Shown: one piece after another, positions 19,701-27,275 of the stretch
Position numbering within the stretch: the first letter of the stretch is position 1
Layout: each line of letters begins with the position of its first letter
Assembly: GCA_050633785.1 (NCBI GenBank)
Contig: JBOEHE010000005.1
Location: forward strand, 1 to 64,000
Reading direction: 5' to 3'
DNA length: 64,000 nt
DNA from: CALKZN01 sp050633785
GTDB lineage: Bacteria > Pseudomonadota > Gammaproteobacteria > Arenicellales > Arenicellaceae
The notes under the pieces: model-generated
Told to the model about the DNA's origin: nothing
What the model saw: the letters and a program-made list of their open reading frames with translations, nothing else
Databases searched by the model: none
Program-made: the position numbers and the translations under genes

Positions 19701-20513
19701 ATCAGTTAATTCAATCCCAGTTATATAATCGAATATGACTTGCGTAAACCAGACATCCAAGTCATTCCAAACTTCATCATTAGAGAGTGTATTGACTTCC
19801 CTTTTCAGTTTATGAAAAGCAACCATGTGTATTCCAGCTATGCCCTTTTCATATTCTTGCTTTACTTCGGGATCATAGATAAGCGCATCACGAACAAAAC
19901 GTGCCACACGGTCATCCTGCTCTATAACCTGCCATGCTTCTCCCAGGTTTTGTCCCTCATTATTCATTAACGGCGGGTTATAATTGGCAATAAAGCCTTC
20001 CAAGGTAAAATGCCGAACTTCTGATAATACCTCGCCATCAAATAGATTAAAAACACCACCCGCATATTGATTCACATACGTGTGAGCAAATACATCACTG
20101 GCCGCGTGTCCTAAAAAGCCATATGTGTAAGCCGAAGCGGTCGAACTACTTTCAGATTTATTGAGTAAGTGTTTTAGCCATTGGTCTGTCGTCCAGCCAA
20201 TATAATTTTCATTTTCATCCTGAACTCCAGGATGAATAAATACTTGACCAGCAATAACATCAGGTGCTGCATCTGGTCCAATGTTACCCAGCAAATAAGC
20301 GCTTTTATTATTTAAAATGGCATCCTTGATTTCCGGATTAATATCTATATTGATGGTATCAGCACCTGTTTTTATCGCTATTTTTCCATCATCCTCCAGA
20401 TCATTAATAATTTGTTGTCCAATCCATACATGCGTATCAATCTTAAATGCGTATGAAAAAGAAGACCCCAGGCACACAACCATAACCACTATCAGATAAA
20501 CTAGCCGTTTCAT
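16782..20513 (-). CDS. Giant secreted protein with zinc-dependent phospholipase C-like head and beta-propeller-like tail
   Basis: The 1243-residue product has a signal peptide (cleavage near SYA-F, about residue 22). Residues about 24-240 fit the zinc-dependent phospholipase C/S1-P1 fold: an N-terminal FKIDTHVWIGQQI, then GNIGPDAAPD and LGHAASDVFAHTYVN, which supply the expected His and Asp metal ligands. A charged, coiled-coil-like middle (about 270-620) follows with a Cys-rich insert near 350-380. The C-terminal third has repeated blocks ending in aromatic and Gly/Asp turns (for example GNFIVAWLVGD, GQTLAVWGYGE, GDATLAWTN, GNVIVLWRKK, GQAIASWFEKD), consistent with a beta-propeller. Catalysis is untested; Asp and His ligands look retained. 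It stands alone, convergent with the MocR gene. Confidence 0.7.
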   Translation of the reverse strand: MKRLVYLIVVMVVCLGSSFSYAFKIDTHVWIGQQIINDLEDDGKIAIKTGADTINIDINPEIKDAILNNKSAYLLGNIGPDAAPDVIAGQVFIHPGVQDENENYIGWTTDQWLKHLLNKSESSSTASAYTYGFLGHAASDVFAHTYVNQYAGGVFNLFDGEVLSEVRHFTLEGFIANYNPPLMNNEGQNLGEAWQVIEQDDRVARFVRDALIYDPEVKQEYEKGIAGIHMVAFHKLKREVNTLSNDEVWNDLDVWFTQVIFDYITGIELTDSQAQAVVDQGNQDLENFNEISRDLTNAVDNLLDGLAELDQSAFDQLTQDWNTIESKERQRLNKLQQARDELVKIVTPPSCPRIYIPPHCTHRPFRRPKCTSGGWKDDPVCNAKRDLVISRNDELNRLAKKLENEAFDLRSEVVSDLIDFRNDVNEQITALRTLHANLLEFFHDNTGNISGPRNYLKQWDADIDDAMVAYVNATQQLMVNTINPNINTDIDQTMKPLTDWLSCHGSGLLGQPTTLFGCETRDSIDKLKEGIEKILDFTAPPGTKMPQALEEKLEEIVAEEIDEIKEAIKQEVIDAIPDDIKALLALFKNGIDENTLNNVFTTDILDDPKNLIKIGDMATRVKAEMHLKDGKFNPEKFSVMNNAIVLSKLALLDAHGLEQLAKTLGANPSDYQPYVDNFKNIVAGAFANIDGNHQWMIKSPPLPRSFAEIVHNAYPDKFKDSFASDDGFVLWRNENLRNSIFRRIFTGPVSPGIDAPEVIGQEEILFASEDYPYKPCLEHPFPNGLDINGEIDKTCENLDKNRYARQWYGLAQIPGVDSAGILSDLVLRQNKSGQSVAVWNQTNGDLKDLYFSYYDGVNWSIAAKFADGTYSDTASNRRPINPRTEVAIDRQGNFIVAWLVGDGGSQWRDGMKVRHFDAKQNNWNGAAINLIENKLVSSVSDESGFELSMQPNGDTVITTRNGYYYLTSYSYTADIGWTLDIPLFYSIDRPNTINTASNNVGQTLAVWGYGERSNQVNAYSIFDHATQQWRAHSEMPGGDIDSVNGDMGISFTDEGDATLAWTNRNGPDRRNYQALIKHYRNGVWLPVQERSSQGSWNPTGTIAMLDSAGHTLSLGRINNGVLKFKHYHGSSADSVTNELEVDRNIYDYDSYDMASDNQGNVIVLWRKKFNVYARHYSTSQGWSDNTETLSTVAMYRQKVRISMNDEGQAIASWFEKDNGVARIQTRRIGFATGHEGTPPISRH

Positions 20514-20925
20514 TTTTTCCCCTTTTGCTATTTAAACCATAATTTACAGTTGCAAAACTATACTAAACAAATTAATTTCCACCTGTAAAAAACGAACCTG
20601 AAGTGAAAACGTCAAGACGATCATCACTGCTACTTTCTATCCCCCAATATCCATGCCTTTACTCAGTATTCAGTTGAATGTTTGTAGCTTTTTTATTACC
20701 AGTTCCTTTCCGATAAAAAGAGTTACGATTGATGGAACTTTAAAATTTAGAGACAGTTAGATAAATCGATAAACTGAGGTTTTACATGCTGAATAATCAA
20801 AACGCAGAAATAGAAGGTTTTGAGCAAAAAGATGCTAAACCACCTCTAGTCTGAAAAACCAATAGTTCAAATCAAGAGCGGTCAACTAATTGGTTAAAAG
20901 CTCAGTTGATGTATACTGAGAGCTT
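20514..20925. other. Intergenic region between the secreted PLC-like gene and nsrR
   Basis: This 412-bp stretch holds the divergent promoters of its two flanking genes and no convincing coding sequence. A 22-codon frame begins at 20785 but has no family resemblance. Near nsrR, a TATACT hexamer (20912-20917) lies inside an imperfect inverted repeat, AAGCTCAGT and ACTGAGAGCTT, ending just before the start codon, which may be an autoregulatory site. A single AAGATGC half-site at 20829-20835 resembles an NsrR box. These are weak signals. Confidence 0.4.
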
Positions 20926-21348
20926 ATGAGACTGACCAAACACACGGACTATTCGTTGCGAGTATTGATGTATCTGGCGCTTAAACCAGATGAGAGTCAT
21001 ACCATTCCGGAGTTGTCTGAAAAATTTAAATTATCCAAGAACCACTTAATGAAAGTGGTTAACCATTTATCAAGAAATGGCTTTGTCAATGCACAACGTG
21101 GCCGTGGTGGTGGCTTGCGCCTGGCGAAACCTGTTGAATCAATCCGCGTAGGGGCTGTTGTTCAGGCCATGGAACAAAACCTGGAAGTTATTGACTGCAA
21201 CGCCAATGGCGGTTGTGTGCTATTACCATCATGCAAACTCAAAGGTGCGCTGAATGATGCCATGCGCTCTTTTATTCACACACTCGACAATTACACACTG
21301 GCTGATCTGGTTGCTCAGCCTAATCAACTGATTAAACTTCTTGATTGA
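20926..21348 (+). CDS. nsrR: Nitric-oxide-sensing Rrf2-family repressor NsrR
   Basis: The 140-residue protein has the Rrf2 winged helix-turn-helix (KLSKNHLMKVVNHLSRNGFV, then the RGRGGGLRLAKP wing) and three cysteines at 91, 97 and 103 (CNANGGCVLLPSC) that match the iron-sulphur cluster-binding set of NsrR. NsrR represses NO-detoxification genes until NO destroys its cluster. It is convergent with the long NO/respiration gene run, and 23-bp NsrR-like operators occur at that run's divergent promoter (28138-28264). C-x5-C-x5-C spacing differs by one residue from the E. coli protein. Identification is strong from sequence and context together. Confidence 0.93.
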   Translation: MRLTKHTDYSLRVLMYLALKPDESHTIPELSEKFKLSKNHLMKVVNHLSRNGFVNAQRGRGGGLRLAKPVESIRVGAVVQAMEQNLEVIDCNANGGCVLLPSCKLKGALNDAMRSFIHTLDNYTLADLVAQPNQLIKLLD

Positions 21349-21361
21349 TATTGATTAAGAC

Positions 21362-21559
21362 TTAACCCTTGCCAGAAGGACTACTTGTTTCTTTCAAAAC
21401 TGTATGTTGAACCCTTTCTGCAATCTCAGCTTGGTGTATATCATTCGATTTAGAAGTCAATTGACCTTCCTGCATCACCCTGATCCAACTCTGTTGTTGC
21501 CGCAGGCGTTCTCCAGTGAAAGGCATTGGTGGTATGCGTAATTTAGTTTTATCACTCAT
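21362..21559 (-). CDS. Small protein of unknown function at the end of the NO operon
   Basis: The 65-residue product is hydrophilic with no signal peptide or membrane helix, and I do not recognise its family. It starts about 96 bp after the ferredoxin gene on the same strand, with AGGAGA just before its ATG, so it is probably the last gene of the long minus-strand operon. Residues 9-30 (RIPPMPFTGERLRQQQ) look conserved-type, while the tail is low complexity. Coding status rests on the Shine-Dalgarno sequence and position. Confidence 0.55.
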   Translation of the reverse strand: MSDKTKLRIPPMPFTGERLRQQQSWIRVMQEGQLTSKSNDIHQAEIAERVQHTVLKETSSPSGKG

Positions 21560-21655
21560 TCGTAAATTCTCCTATAGAATACAATAAGGTTCTGTATCGA
21601 ACGAACAGTGGAATCAACCGCAATCATTACAATAGCAAGTGTCTTCGCTGCTTTA

Positions 21656-22000
21656 TCAATAGTCACCCAGATGGCTAAACTCAGCTCCATCCAACCAGTC
21701 ATCAAGCGGTATTTGACAGGCCAGACGACTAGAGTCAGTTCGATTGTTCAATTGATTCAATGCCACTTTTTCATCAACCGAAATACTCAACTTTGACGGA
21801 CAGCGTATAGTCACAGAGATATGGCAGGAACAACACATGGTGCGCCCTCGACACTGCCCCCAGTCTTCATAACCAAAGTCGCGAATCACTTCCATCAAAT
21901 TATCCAGAGGATTGATCGAACTCAGTTCAACCGCAAAGCGTTCCCCAAGGCTGTTGATATAGTCAAACCTGACTGACTTCTTATGCTCAGCTCTAACCAT
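21656..22000 (-). CDS. 2Fe-2S ferredoxin-like protein
   Basis: The 114-residue protein keeps the adrenodoxin-type cluster pattern: C50, C56 and C59 in GQCRGRTMCCSCHI and C95 in RLACQIP, with an extra Cys at 57. The fold strands around VRFDYINSLGE and the acidic helix LMEVIRDFGYED are typical. It overlaps the globin gene by eight bases, so the two are translationally coupled. The obvious reading is that this ferredoxin supplies electrons to the globin or another NO-handling enzyme in the operon; the reductase partner is not encoded here. Confidence 0.85.
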   Translation of the reverse strand: MVRAEHKKSVRFDYINSLGERFAVELSSINPLDNLMEVIRDFGYEDWGQCRGRTMCCSCHISVTIRCPSKLSISVDEKVALNQLNNRTDSSRLACQIPLDDWLDGAEFSHLGDY

Positions 22001-22415
22001 GGCGGGTACATACTTGACGTATTCTCTCAGCAGGAATGGACAGTTGAGCCATCAAGTAGTCCACAAAATCATCTGGATAATCAAGATCCTCCAAGGCATC
22101 ACGCATGCAATTCAGCCACATGTCTCGTTCAATCGCAGTAACTGGCAAACGAGAATGCACACGCGGGATATGGATCGTTCCATATTTCTCCTGATATATT
22201 TTGGGTCCTCCCATCCAACCGCACAGAAATCGTGCCAGTTTATCTCGGGATATCGCATTGTCTTGCGGATGCCAATCCCAGATGCGCTGATAACGTTTAT
22301 CATCCCGCATATTATCGAAAAAACGTTCCACAATGCGCCTGACACCGAGTTCCTGGCCTGCGGCAATATAGGTCGCATCACCCTGACCATAGGACTTTTT
22401 CTGAGCAACTGTCAT
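21993..22415 (-). CDS. Group II truncated haemoglobin
   Basis: The 140-residue protein has the 2-on-2 globin layout: the early FFDNMRDD helix, LCGWMGGPKIYQEKYG, the proximal histidine at about H87 in RVHSRLPV, and the Trp at G8 (W100 in RDMWLNCM) that marks group II. These globins bind O2 and NO and can act as NO dioxygenases when reduced. It overlaps the upstream YeaR-like gene by four bases (ATGA) and the downstream ferredoxin gene by eight, a tight coupling that suggests a globin-ferredoxin redox pair. Confidence 0.9.
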   Translation of the reverse strand: MTVAQKKSYGQGDATYIAAGQELGVRRIVERFFDNMRDDKRYQRIWDWHPQDNAISRDKLARFLCGWMGGPKIYQEKYGTIHIPRVHSRLPVTAIERDMWLNCMRDALEDLDYPDDFVDYLMAQLSIPAERIRQVCTRHG

Positions 22416-22693
22416 CGTAAAAATACCACATGAAATAGAAGGTCATCTGATAGCGGTTTAACCCAATGCAATTGCATTGGGACTATCACCCCAGAATCAC
22501 CTTGATTCAAAGTATAGCTGCCCAGGTCTTCAGGGTCTGTCACCGTATATAAGATTGAACCTCGTTCAACCACCAACTGTCCCCAGACACCATCTTTGGT
22601 TGAGTGATTCTTCAGAAGGCCTTTGGGTACAGACCGACAGGTGAAAGAGGCTGTGCGAGAGTATTCGCTGACATTTTCTGGAATGGTACGCAT
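22412..22693 (-). CDS. YeaR/TehB-N-like small cupin (DUF1971)
   Basis: The 93-residue protein matches the DUF1971 domain found in YeaR and at the start of some TehB proteins: MRTIPENVSEYSRT, then VPKGLLKNHSTKDGVWGQLVV, and the GVIVPMQLHWVKPL strand with the conserved His. In E. coli, yeaR responds to nitrate and NO and is NsrR-repressed (established), which matches its place in an NsrR-linked operon here. The biochemical role is unknown; the cupin fold suggests a small metal or ligand pocket. It starts two bases after the cytochrome gene and overlaps the globin gene. Confidence 0.88.
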   Translation of the reverse strand: MRTIPENVSEYSRTASFTCRSVPKGLLKNHSTKDGVWGQLVVERGSILYTVTDPEDLGSYTLNQGDSGVIVPMQLHWVKPLSDDLLFHVVFLR

Positions 22694-22695
22694 AA

Positions 22696-23541
22696 TTAAT
22701 TCCTCATTTTCTTGACATCATCGGCTGTCACTAATGGCGCTTGATTGCCCCAATTGCTCCGTTCGTGATTGACCACCGCAGCGATTTCTTCATCACTGAG
22801 CGTCGTTGCAAAGCCAGGCATTGGTGATGCATACAACACACCTTCAATTGTTTTGTTGGAAACTCCCTCCAATACTGCTTGTATGTGTAGCGATGGATCA
22901 TCATCCAACACCGCAGGGTTTCCCTTTAATGGCGGAAAAACATTGGGTAGCCCCATGCCATTCGCTTGATGGCACGAGGAGCAATTATTACCATAAATTT
23001 GCTGACCCAATGCAACCCAGTCATTTGGAATTCCCTGCGATTCAGCTCCACTTTTTGTGTCATTATTGGTGTCACTTTCAGCGGCTATCGGCTTGGTGTT
23101 TGTCACATCAACAATAGCTATTGTATCGACACCACTGTTTCCCATGGTAATTTTCCCACTTACAGCTAATGAGATATATCCAGCCGCCCACCCCAGAACA
23201 ATCAGGAATAATACCCATGCCCATGTAGGCACAGGACGCGGTGTTTCCATGCGGACAGGCTCAAATTCATCGCCAATTTCAGCCCCATAGGCATTAGCCA
23301 ACAAAGCTATATTTCCAGATAAAATATCATCATCATCGATGCCATGGACCACAATAGTGGGACCATTTTGCACTGTAAAATTGATCAGCTTGGTGGATAC
23401 ATCAACCCCATCATCAACAGCTTTGAATATTAACTGGTGGGGACCATCAATCAACTCAGTAGAGTCCAACTGAAACTTTTCAGGAGGCTGAATCGTCTTG
23501 ATCGGCTGTGCACTACCATCGATATATACGTCAATTTTCAT
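22696..23541 (-). CDS. Membrane-anchored monohaem cytochrome c with N-terminal Ig-like domain (CcoP-position subunit)
   Basis: This 281-residue protein occupies the place of CcoP after CcoN, CcoO and a small CcoQ-like subunit. It has an N-terminal soluble part (about 1-60) with a bacterial Ig-like pattern (DVYIDG, LIDGPHQLIFKAVDDG), one transmembrane helix (about 106-128), then a linker and a class I cytochrome c domain with a single CxxCH at C187-C190-H191 and M241 in SPMPGF as likely axial ligand. Classical CcoP is dihaem with two to three N-terminal helices, so this is an unusual arrangement. GAGGA precedes the ATG. Membership of the oxidase complex is inferred from gene order. Confidence 0.85.
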   Translation of the reverse strand: MKIDVYIDGSAQPIKTIQPPEKFQLDSTELIDGPHQLIFKAVDDGVDVSTKLINFTVQNGPTIVVHGIDDDDILSGNIALLANAYGAEIGDEFEPVRMETPRPVPTWAWVLFLIVLGWAAGYISLAVSGKITMGNSGVDTIAIVDVTNTKPIAAESDTNNDTKSGAESQGIPNDWVALGQQIYGNNCSSCHQANGMGLPNVFPPLKGNPAVLDDDPSLHIQAVLEGVSNKTIEGVLYASPMPGFATTLSDEEIAAVVNHERSNWGNQAPLVTADDVKKMRN

Positions 23542-23592
23542 TCATTGATTCCTCGTTAAACCCTCGTTGAATCTGAGTATCATTGGCAATAA

Positions 23593-23802
23593 TCAAGCAT
23601 CATCTAAAATTTGGCGCTTGATATGTGATTGATCCTGTTCTCCAGGCCAAATCGCTTTGCTGATAGCGGCATAAAAAGCATAGATAACAATGAGGGTCGA
23701 TAGACACACAACAAGCCACCCAAAATAGTTATTGCCCCCACTGCCATCAAAGCCACATAGTGTGATAAACAGGTCGAGATAATATCGAAAACGATCCCAC
23801 AT
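23593..23802 (-). CDS. Small cbb3-oxidase-associated membrane protein (CcoQ-like)
   Basis: The ATG at 23802 starts two bases after the CcoO-like stop and yields 69 residues with a single membrane helix (about 27-51, FGWLVVCLSTLIVIYAFY) and a polar C-terminal tail including AIWPGEQDQSH. A longer frame upstream would run antisense-free into the CcoO gene and is not supported. The position and topology match CcoQ, a stabilising subunit, although sequence conservation of CcoQ is always low. Confidence 0.75.
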   Translation of the reverse strand: MWDRFRYYLDLFITLCGFDGSGGNNYFGWLVVCLSTLIVIYAFYAAISKAIWPGEQDQSHIKRQILDDA

Positions 23803-23803
23803 A

Positions 23804-24370
23804 TTACTGCACCTCCACTTGCTGCAATGATTGTAGGTAGCGCACCAGCTCAATTGCCTCTTGCCGGGCAATAACGACCTGCCCTTGCGGTTTGAATCCA
23901 TCGGGAACCGGCACCACAACATCATCAGCTGCTGCTGATATTTTTGTCTCAAACATCCAAGGGTATCCTGGCATCACAGACGTAGGCACCACGGCTCGTG
24001 GATTGTACAAATGAATCAGATTCCACACCTGCGAAGGTTGACGAACACCCACATTGGATAGATCCGGACCGGTTCTCTGGGTGCCCAACAGAGGCGGATC
24101 TTCCAGCGCATAATCACCTGCTACAGAACCTCTACCATACGGTTTATCAACCTGAAGATCTCGCACAAACTGCGTATGACAAACCCCACAACCTTCTTTA
24201 AGGTACAAGTGCCGACCAGCCATCTCAGTTGTTGTTAATTCAACAATACCCTTTAGAGCTTGAGTTTTTTCTATTTCATACGCAGGTAGCACTGAGATAA
24301 CGACGCTCAGAACAAAATAGACCAATGCCGGGATACCAATCAAAAGTCGATGTTGTGTGTGCAAACTCAT
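23804..24370 (-). CDS. ccoO: cbb3-type oxidase monohaem subunit II (CcoO-like)
   Basis: The 188-residue protein has an N-terminal membrane anchor (about 8-30) and a periplasmic c-type haem domain with CGVCH (C61, C64, H65) in a typical YLKEGCGVCHTQFVR context; a Met ligand is expected within SVMPGYPWM. TGPDLSNVG is also CcoO-like. It overlaps the CcoN gene by four bases (ATGA). It would relay electrons to the catalytic subunit. Slightly short for CcoO, but the hallmark motifs are present. Confidence 0.9.
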   Translation of the reverse strand: MSLHTQHRLLIGIPALVYFVLSVVISVLPAYEIEKTQALKGIVELTTTEMAGRHLYLKEGCGVCHTQFVRDLQVDKPYGRGSVAGDYALEDPPLLGTQRTGPDLSNVGVRQPSQVWNLIHLYNPRAVVPTSVMPGYPWMFETKISAAADDVVVPVPDGFKPQGQVVIARQEAIELVRYLQSLQQVEVQ

Positions 24371-25774
24371 AGTCCCTCCGCCTGCATAGACAGTTCAACC
24401 TGATCTCGTTTGTTGACTGTTTTTGGGCGCATGTACCAAAGGTTAATGATGAAGACAATATGACCAGCCACCATCATAAAACCACCTATAGAACGCCATA
24501 ACCACATTGGAGCAGCAGTATCCACTGACGCAATAAAAGACTCTCCTTGTACCCATGAAATTCCTTGCAAGATGCCAGCAATGGAAACCGCGATCACATA
24601 CAGGCTGCCGCCTATGAAAGACAACCAAAAATGCAAACCAATCGCCGCTTCAGAGGGTTTGTTGCCAGTGATTCTGGGCAGCAAACCATAAATAGCTCCC
24701 CAGATGCAAAATGCGACAAAGCCATACATGGCAAGATGTGAGTGACCAACAGTGAAATTAGTAAAATGCCAATAGATATTGGCAGATCGAAACGCTTCTA
24801 TGGTGCCTTGTGAACTGGACAAAGCATACCCCCAGATGCCAACCATTAAAAAGATAATGGCATAACTGCGTTTGACTTTGTGCCAACTGCCTTTAGCGGT
24901 CAGAAAGAAATTACCAAAACTGGACCAAACCGGAACCATCATGCCAACACTGAACAGAATTGCNNATTGCCGTTGTTTGCAACCACCAAGCGATTGGGCT
25001 GAAAATAAAGTGATGTGAACCAATCAGAGTGTAGAACAAAATTGCCGTCCAAAACCCTAACACACCCAAAGCATAGGAATAGATCGGTTTACCCAACAAA
25101 CGCGGCAGTGCGTAATAGGTGATACCCAAAACCAATGGTGTGAACCACATGCCCACCACATTGTGCATGTAATACCCCTGAATAACGATGTTTCCCATTC
25201 CCTGTTGATAAAAAGGGATATAAGCGATCAGAACGATGACTGTCAAGGAACAAAAAGCGCCCATGATGTACCAGTTCGACACATACACCTCCGGGGTTTT
25301 GCGCTGACTGATGGTTCGATAGGCACAATACAGGTTGCACCAGAGTCCGCTTGCATAGAGCAGCATAATCGGCCACAAAATTTCTCGATATTCCTGTGGA
25401 CCACGACTAAGGCCGAGCGACAAGGTAATGATGGTTAGAACCATGGCCAGATTCCAGGCCCATAACCCCAATCGGGCTATGCCGGGTTTTACCAATGGCG
25501 TTTTACTGGTGCGAGTCACAACAAACAAAGCCAACCCTATCAGTGCCATTGATGACCAACCAAACATAACGATATTTGTGTGTACAGGCCGGATTCGGCC
25601 AAAGGAAAAGATGGCGTATTCCAGCGCTTCCGGCCAATAAAGTTTTACTGCTGCCAATAGGCCGTAAGCCGTTCCAACCAAAAGCCAGACACTGGCTGAA
25701 ACGAAATACGAATAGATCAATTTCTTCAGGTCCATTTCATGTCCAGAAGGAAGAGTCGTTGTGTCTTGTGTCAT
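24367..25774 (-). CDS. ccoN: cbb3-like oxidase catalytic subunit I (CcoN), reading frame broken by an assembly join
   Basis: This is a C-family heme-copper oxidase subunit with about twelve membrane helices. Ligands seen: the low-spin haem His in RPVHTNIVMF, the CuB His in MHNVVGMWF, the pair in GSHHFIFSP, and GHSHLAMYGF for the two haems; the helix VII PIYSYALGVLGFW keeps the tyrosine stretch typical of cbb3. The sequence is interrupted by NN at 24964-24965, flanked on both sides by ATTGC. Dropping NN plus one ATTGC copy (7 bases) restores one frame of 466 residues, the normal CcoN length, so the break is an assembly artefact and not a mutation. Whether it reduces O2, NO or both is not decided by sequence. 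Confidence 0.9.
24959..24970. other. Assembly join with a duplicated 5-bp end
   Basis: The sequence reads ATTGC, NN, ATTGC. The identical 5-mers on either side look like unmerged contig ends placed next to each other with a two-base placeholder. Collapsing them keeps the cbb3 subunit I frame open. Confidence 0.85.
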
Positions 25775-25819
25775 TTTTTCACCTGTCTATCGTATCAGTT
25801 CAGTTCTTTACCGAAATCA

Positions 25820-26404
25820 TCAAATCCTGTCTTTTACCTTGCCCACAATGTCAGTCACTTCGGCATTAAAAGGAATGAAATCAACGATACGGCCATATTG
25901 ATCAACGACATAGACTTGCGATGAATGAGCTACCATATAATCGGTCACTCCCGGCTCTGGGGCTTGCTGGAGTAAAGTACTGAACGCATCTGTGACTTTT
26001 TTGATTGACGCCCTGGAACCCGTCAAGCCCACCAGAGAATCGTGGAAATACGTCAAGTAGCTATCAAGCTTTTCAGGTGTATCGCGCTCGGGGTCAACGG
26101 TGATAAAAACGGGCACCACTAAACCTGCTTCTTTTGTAGCTTCAAGTTGGGTCATGACCTGGCTCAATTTATATAATTGACCCGGGCAAATATCAGGGCA
26201 ACTGGTATAGCCGAAAAACACCAACAAGTGTCGACCTGCCAGATCTTTTTCAGTGGTTAATTGCCCTTTTTGGTCGCTCAAGGAAAACTCAACACGTTGC
26301 ACAGAATCCTCGTGATACCAGACAGCAAATGCGAATGTCGACACCATTACCAATAGAGTGACACCAAAAAGAATCGCTGTTTTTTTAAGAGCGTGATTGA
26401 TCAT
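25820..26404 (-). CDS. SCO1/SenC-family copper-delivery protein
   Basis: The 194-residue protein has an N-terminal membrane anchor (about 8-28) and a thioredoxin-like periplasmic domain with the copper-binding CxxxC in GYTSCPDICPGQL and the third ligand His in MVAHSSQVYVVD. SCO proteins help assemble the CuA or CuB site of terminal oxidases. It overlaps the next membrane-protein gene by four bases and precedes the ccoN-like gene in the same operon. A second SCO/SenC protein is encoded in the divergent sNOR operon, so each enzyme may have its own copper chaperone. Confidence 0.9.
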   Translation of the reverse strand: MINHALKKTAILFGVTLLVMVSTFAFAVWYHEDSVQRVEFSLSDQKGQLTTEKDLAGRHLLVFFGYTSCPDICPGQLYKLSQVMTQLEATKEAGLVVPVFITVDPERDTPEKLDSYLTYFHDSLVGLTGSRASIKKVTDAFSTLLQQAPEPGVTDYMVAHSSQVYVVDQYGRIVDFIPFNAEVTDIVGKVKDRI

Positions 26405-26904
26405 AGTTTATACCTGTTAGTAAAGTTCGTAGCGTTTGAAATCTTGTCTGAAACCTTGCCTGGCAGTTCTTTATCTGCCATTGTTTTCTGTACCAATGAC
26501 GCCAAGTAAACTAAGGCACAGACTTTCAGAAACTCCGCAGCAATGTAGAATAAATGAAGGTTTGAAGGACCCGGCTGCAAACCATGGATCACCAGATCTG
26601 TTCTAGCACTCAGAGCGGGCAGCAAGAAGACCTGTTGGATCAGCAACAAGGCAATAATCGAGGTAAAGACCAACATCAGAAAAGGCCTGAATACTATGCG
26701 TAATAACGCCAGAGACAGCACAAACAAAAAGGCATATTCAACCCAACTCAAAACAGCAAAGGTGACCCTGCCAACCTCAAGTGCCTGCGCCATAGTTAAT
26801 GAGGGTGCAAGAAATTTAGCCGGTGTAGCCAGAAAACTGCTACCCACCAGAAGACCAGCCCAAAGTAGTGAAATATAACTGGCTAATCGCATATACATTC
26901 CCAT
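26401..26904 (-). CDS. Small multi-pass membrane protein of unknown function
   Basis: The product has about four membrane helices (ASYISLLWAGLLVG, WVEYAFLFVLSLALLRIVF, LVFTSIIALLLIQQVFLL, LFYIAAEFLKVCALVYLASL) and resembles the DUF4149-type layout only loosely. A GTG one base before the previous stop could start 11 codons earlier; the ATG at 26904 is preferred because it avoids an odd N-terminus, giving 167 residues, but the start is uncertain. It lies between a cytochrome c and a SCO gene, so a role in oxidase assembly or haem/copper handling is plausible. Confidence 0.6.
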   Translation of the reverse strand: MGMYMRLASYISLLWAGLLVGSSFLATPAKFLAPSLTMAQALEVGRVTFAVLSWVEYAFLFVLSLALLRIVFRPFLMLVFTSIIALLLIQQVFLLPALSARTDLVIHGLQPGPSNLHLFYIAAEFLKVCALVYLASLVQKTMADKELPGKVSDKISNATNFTNRYKL

Positions 26905-26937
26905 TGTTTTTTGGAGAAAACCTTCATCACACAGCAC

Positions 26938-27231
26938 TTATAGATTGGAATAATAGGCAGAGATATTGGCAATATCGTCGTCAGACAATGCAGCTGCCAT
27001 AGGCGACATCAATGAATCATTTCTCTGTCCATCACGAAAAGCTTTGAGCTGTTTACTCAAATACTTCTCCTGTTGTCCAGCCAGATTAGGCCACTCTGGA
27101 TTAGTACTGATGCCATTACTGCCGTGACAACCCACACAGGATACGGCTTTGGCTTTTCCAGCATTGATATCTGCGGCAGATGCATTGCCAAGCAGCACAA
27201 AAAAACTAACTATGATTATTAAATACTTCAT
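26938..27231 (-). CDS. Small soluble periplasmic cytochrome c
   Basis: The 97-residue precursor has a signal peptide (cleavage near NASA-A, about residue 20) and a class I cytochrome c domain with the haem site CVGCH (about residues 32-36, in AVSCVGCHGSNGIS) and a likely Met ligand in SLMSPMAAAL. This c553-like electron carrier could bring electrons to the neighbouring oxidase or to the CuA subunit of the divergent NO reductase. It sits 44 bp after the FNT gene; an AAGATATTT half-site resembling an NsrR box lies in that gap. Confidence 0.92.
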   Translation of the reverse strand: MKYLIIIVSFFVLLGNASAADINAGKAKAVSCVGCHGSNGISTNPEWPNLAGQQEKYLSKQLKAFRDGQRNDSLMSPMAAALSDDDIANISAYYSNL

Positions 27232-27275
27232 AAATACTCCTCTGTAAAAAAGATATTTTAAACATTGAAAATTGA

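Noticed and set aside
20785..20853. A 22-codon frame upstream of nsrR
   Set aside because: No ribosome site, no similarity and no conservation evidence; likely chance.
24911..25023. A frameshift mutation in ccoN
   Set aside because: The break coincides with NN and a duplicated ATTGC, and collapsing them restores the frame.
27250..27258. AAGATATTT as a separate NsrR operator for the cytochrome c gene
   Set aside because: Only one half-site is recognisable; it is noted in the gene entry but not counted as an operator.
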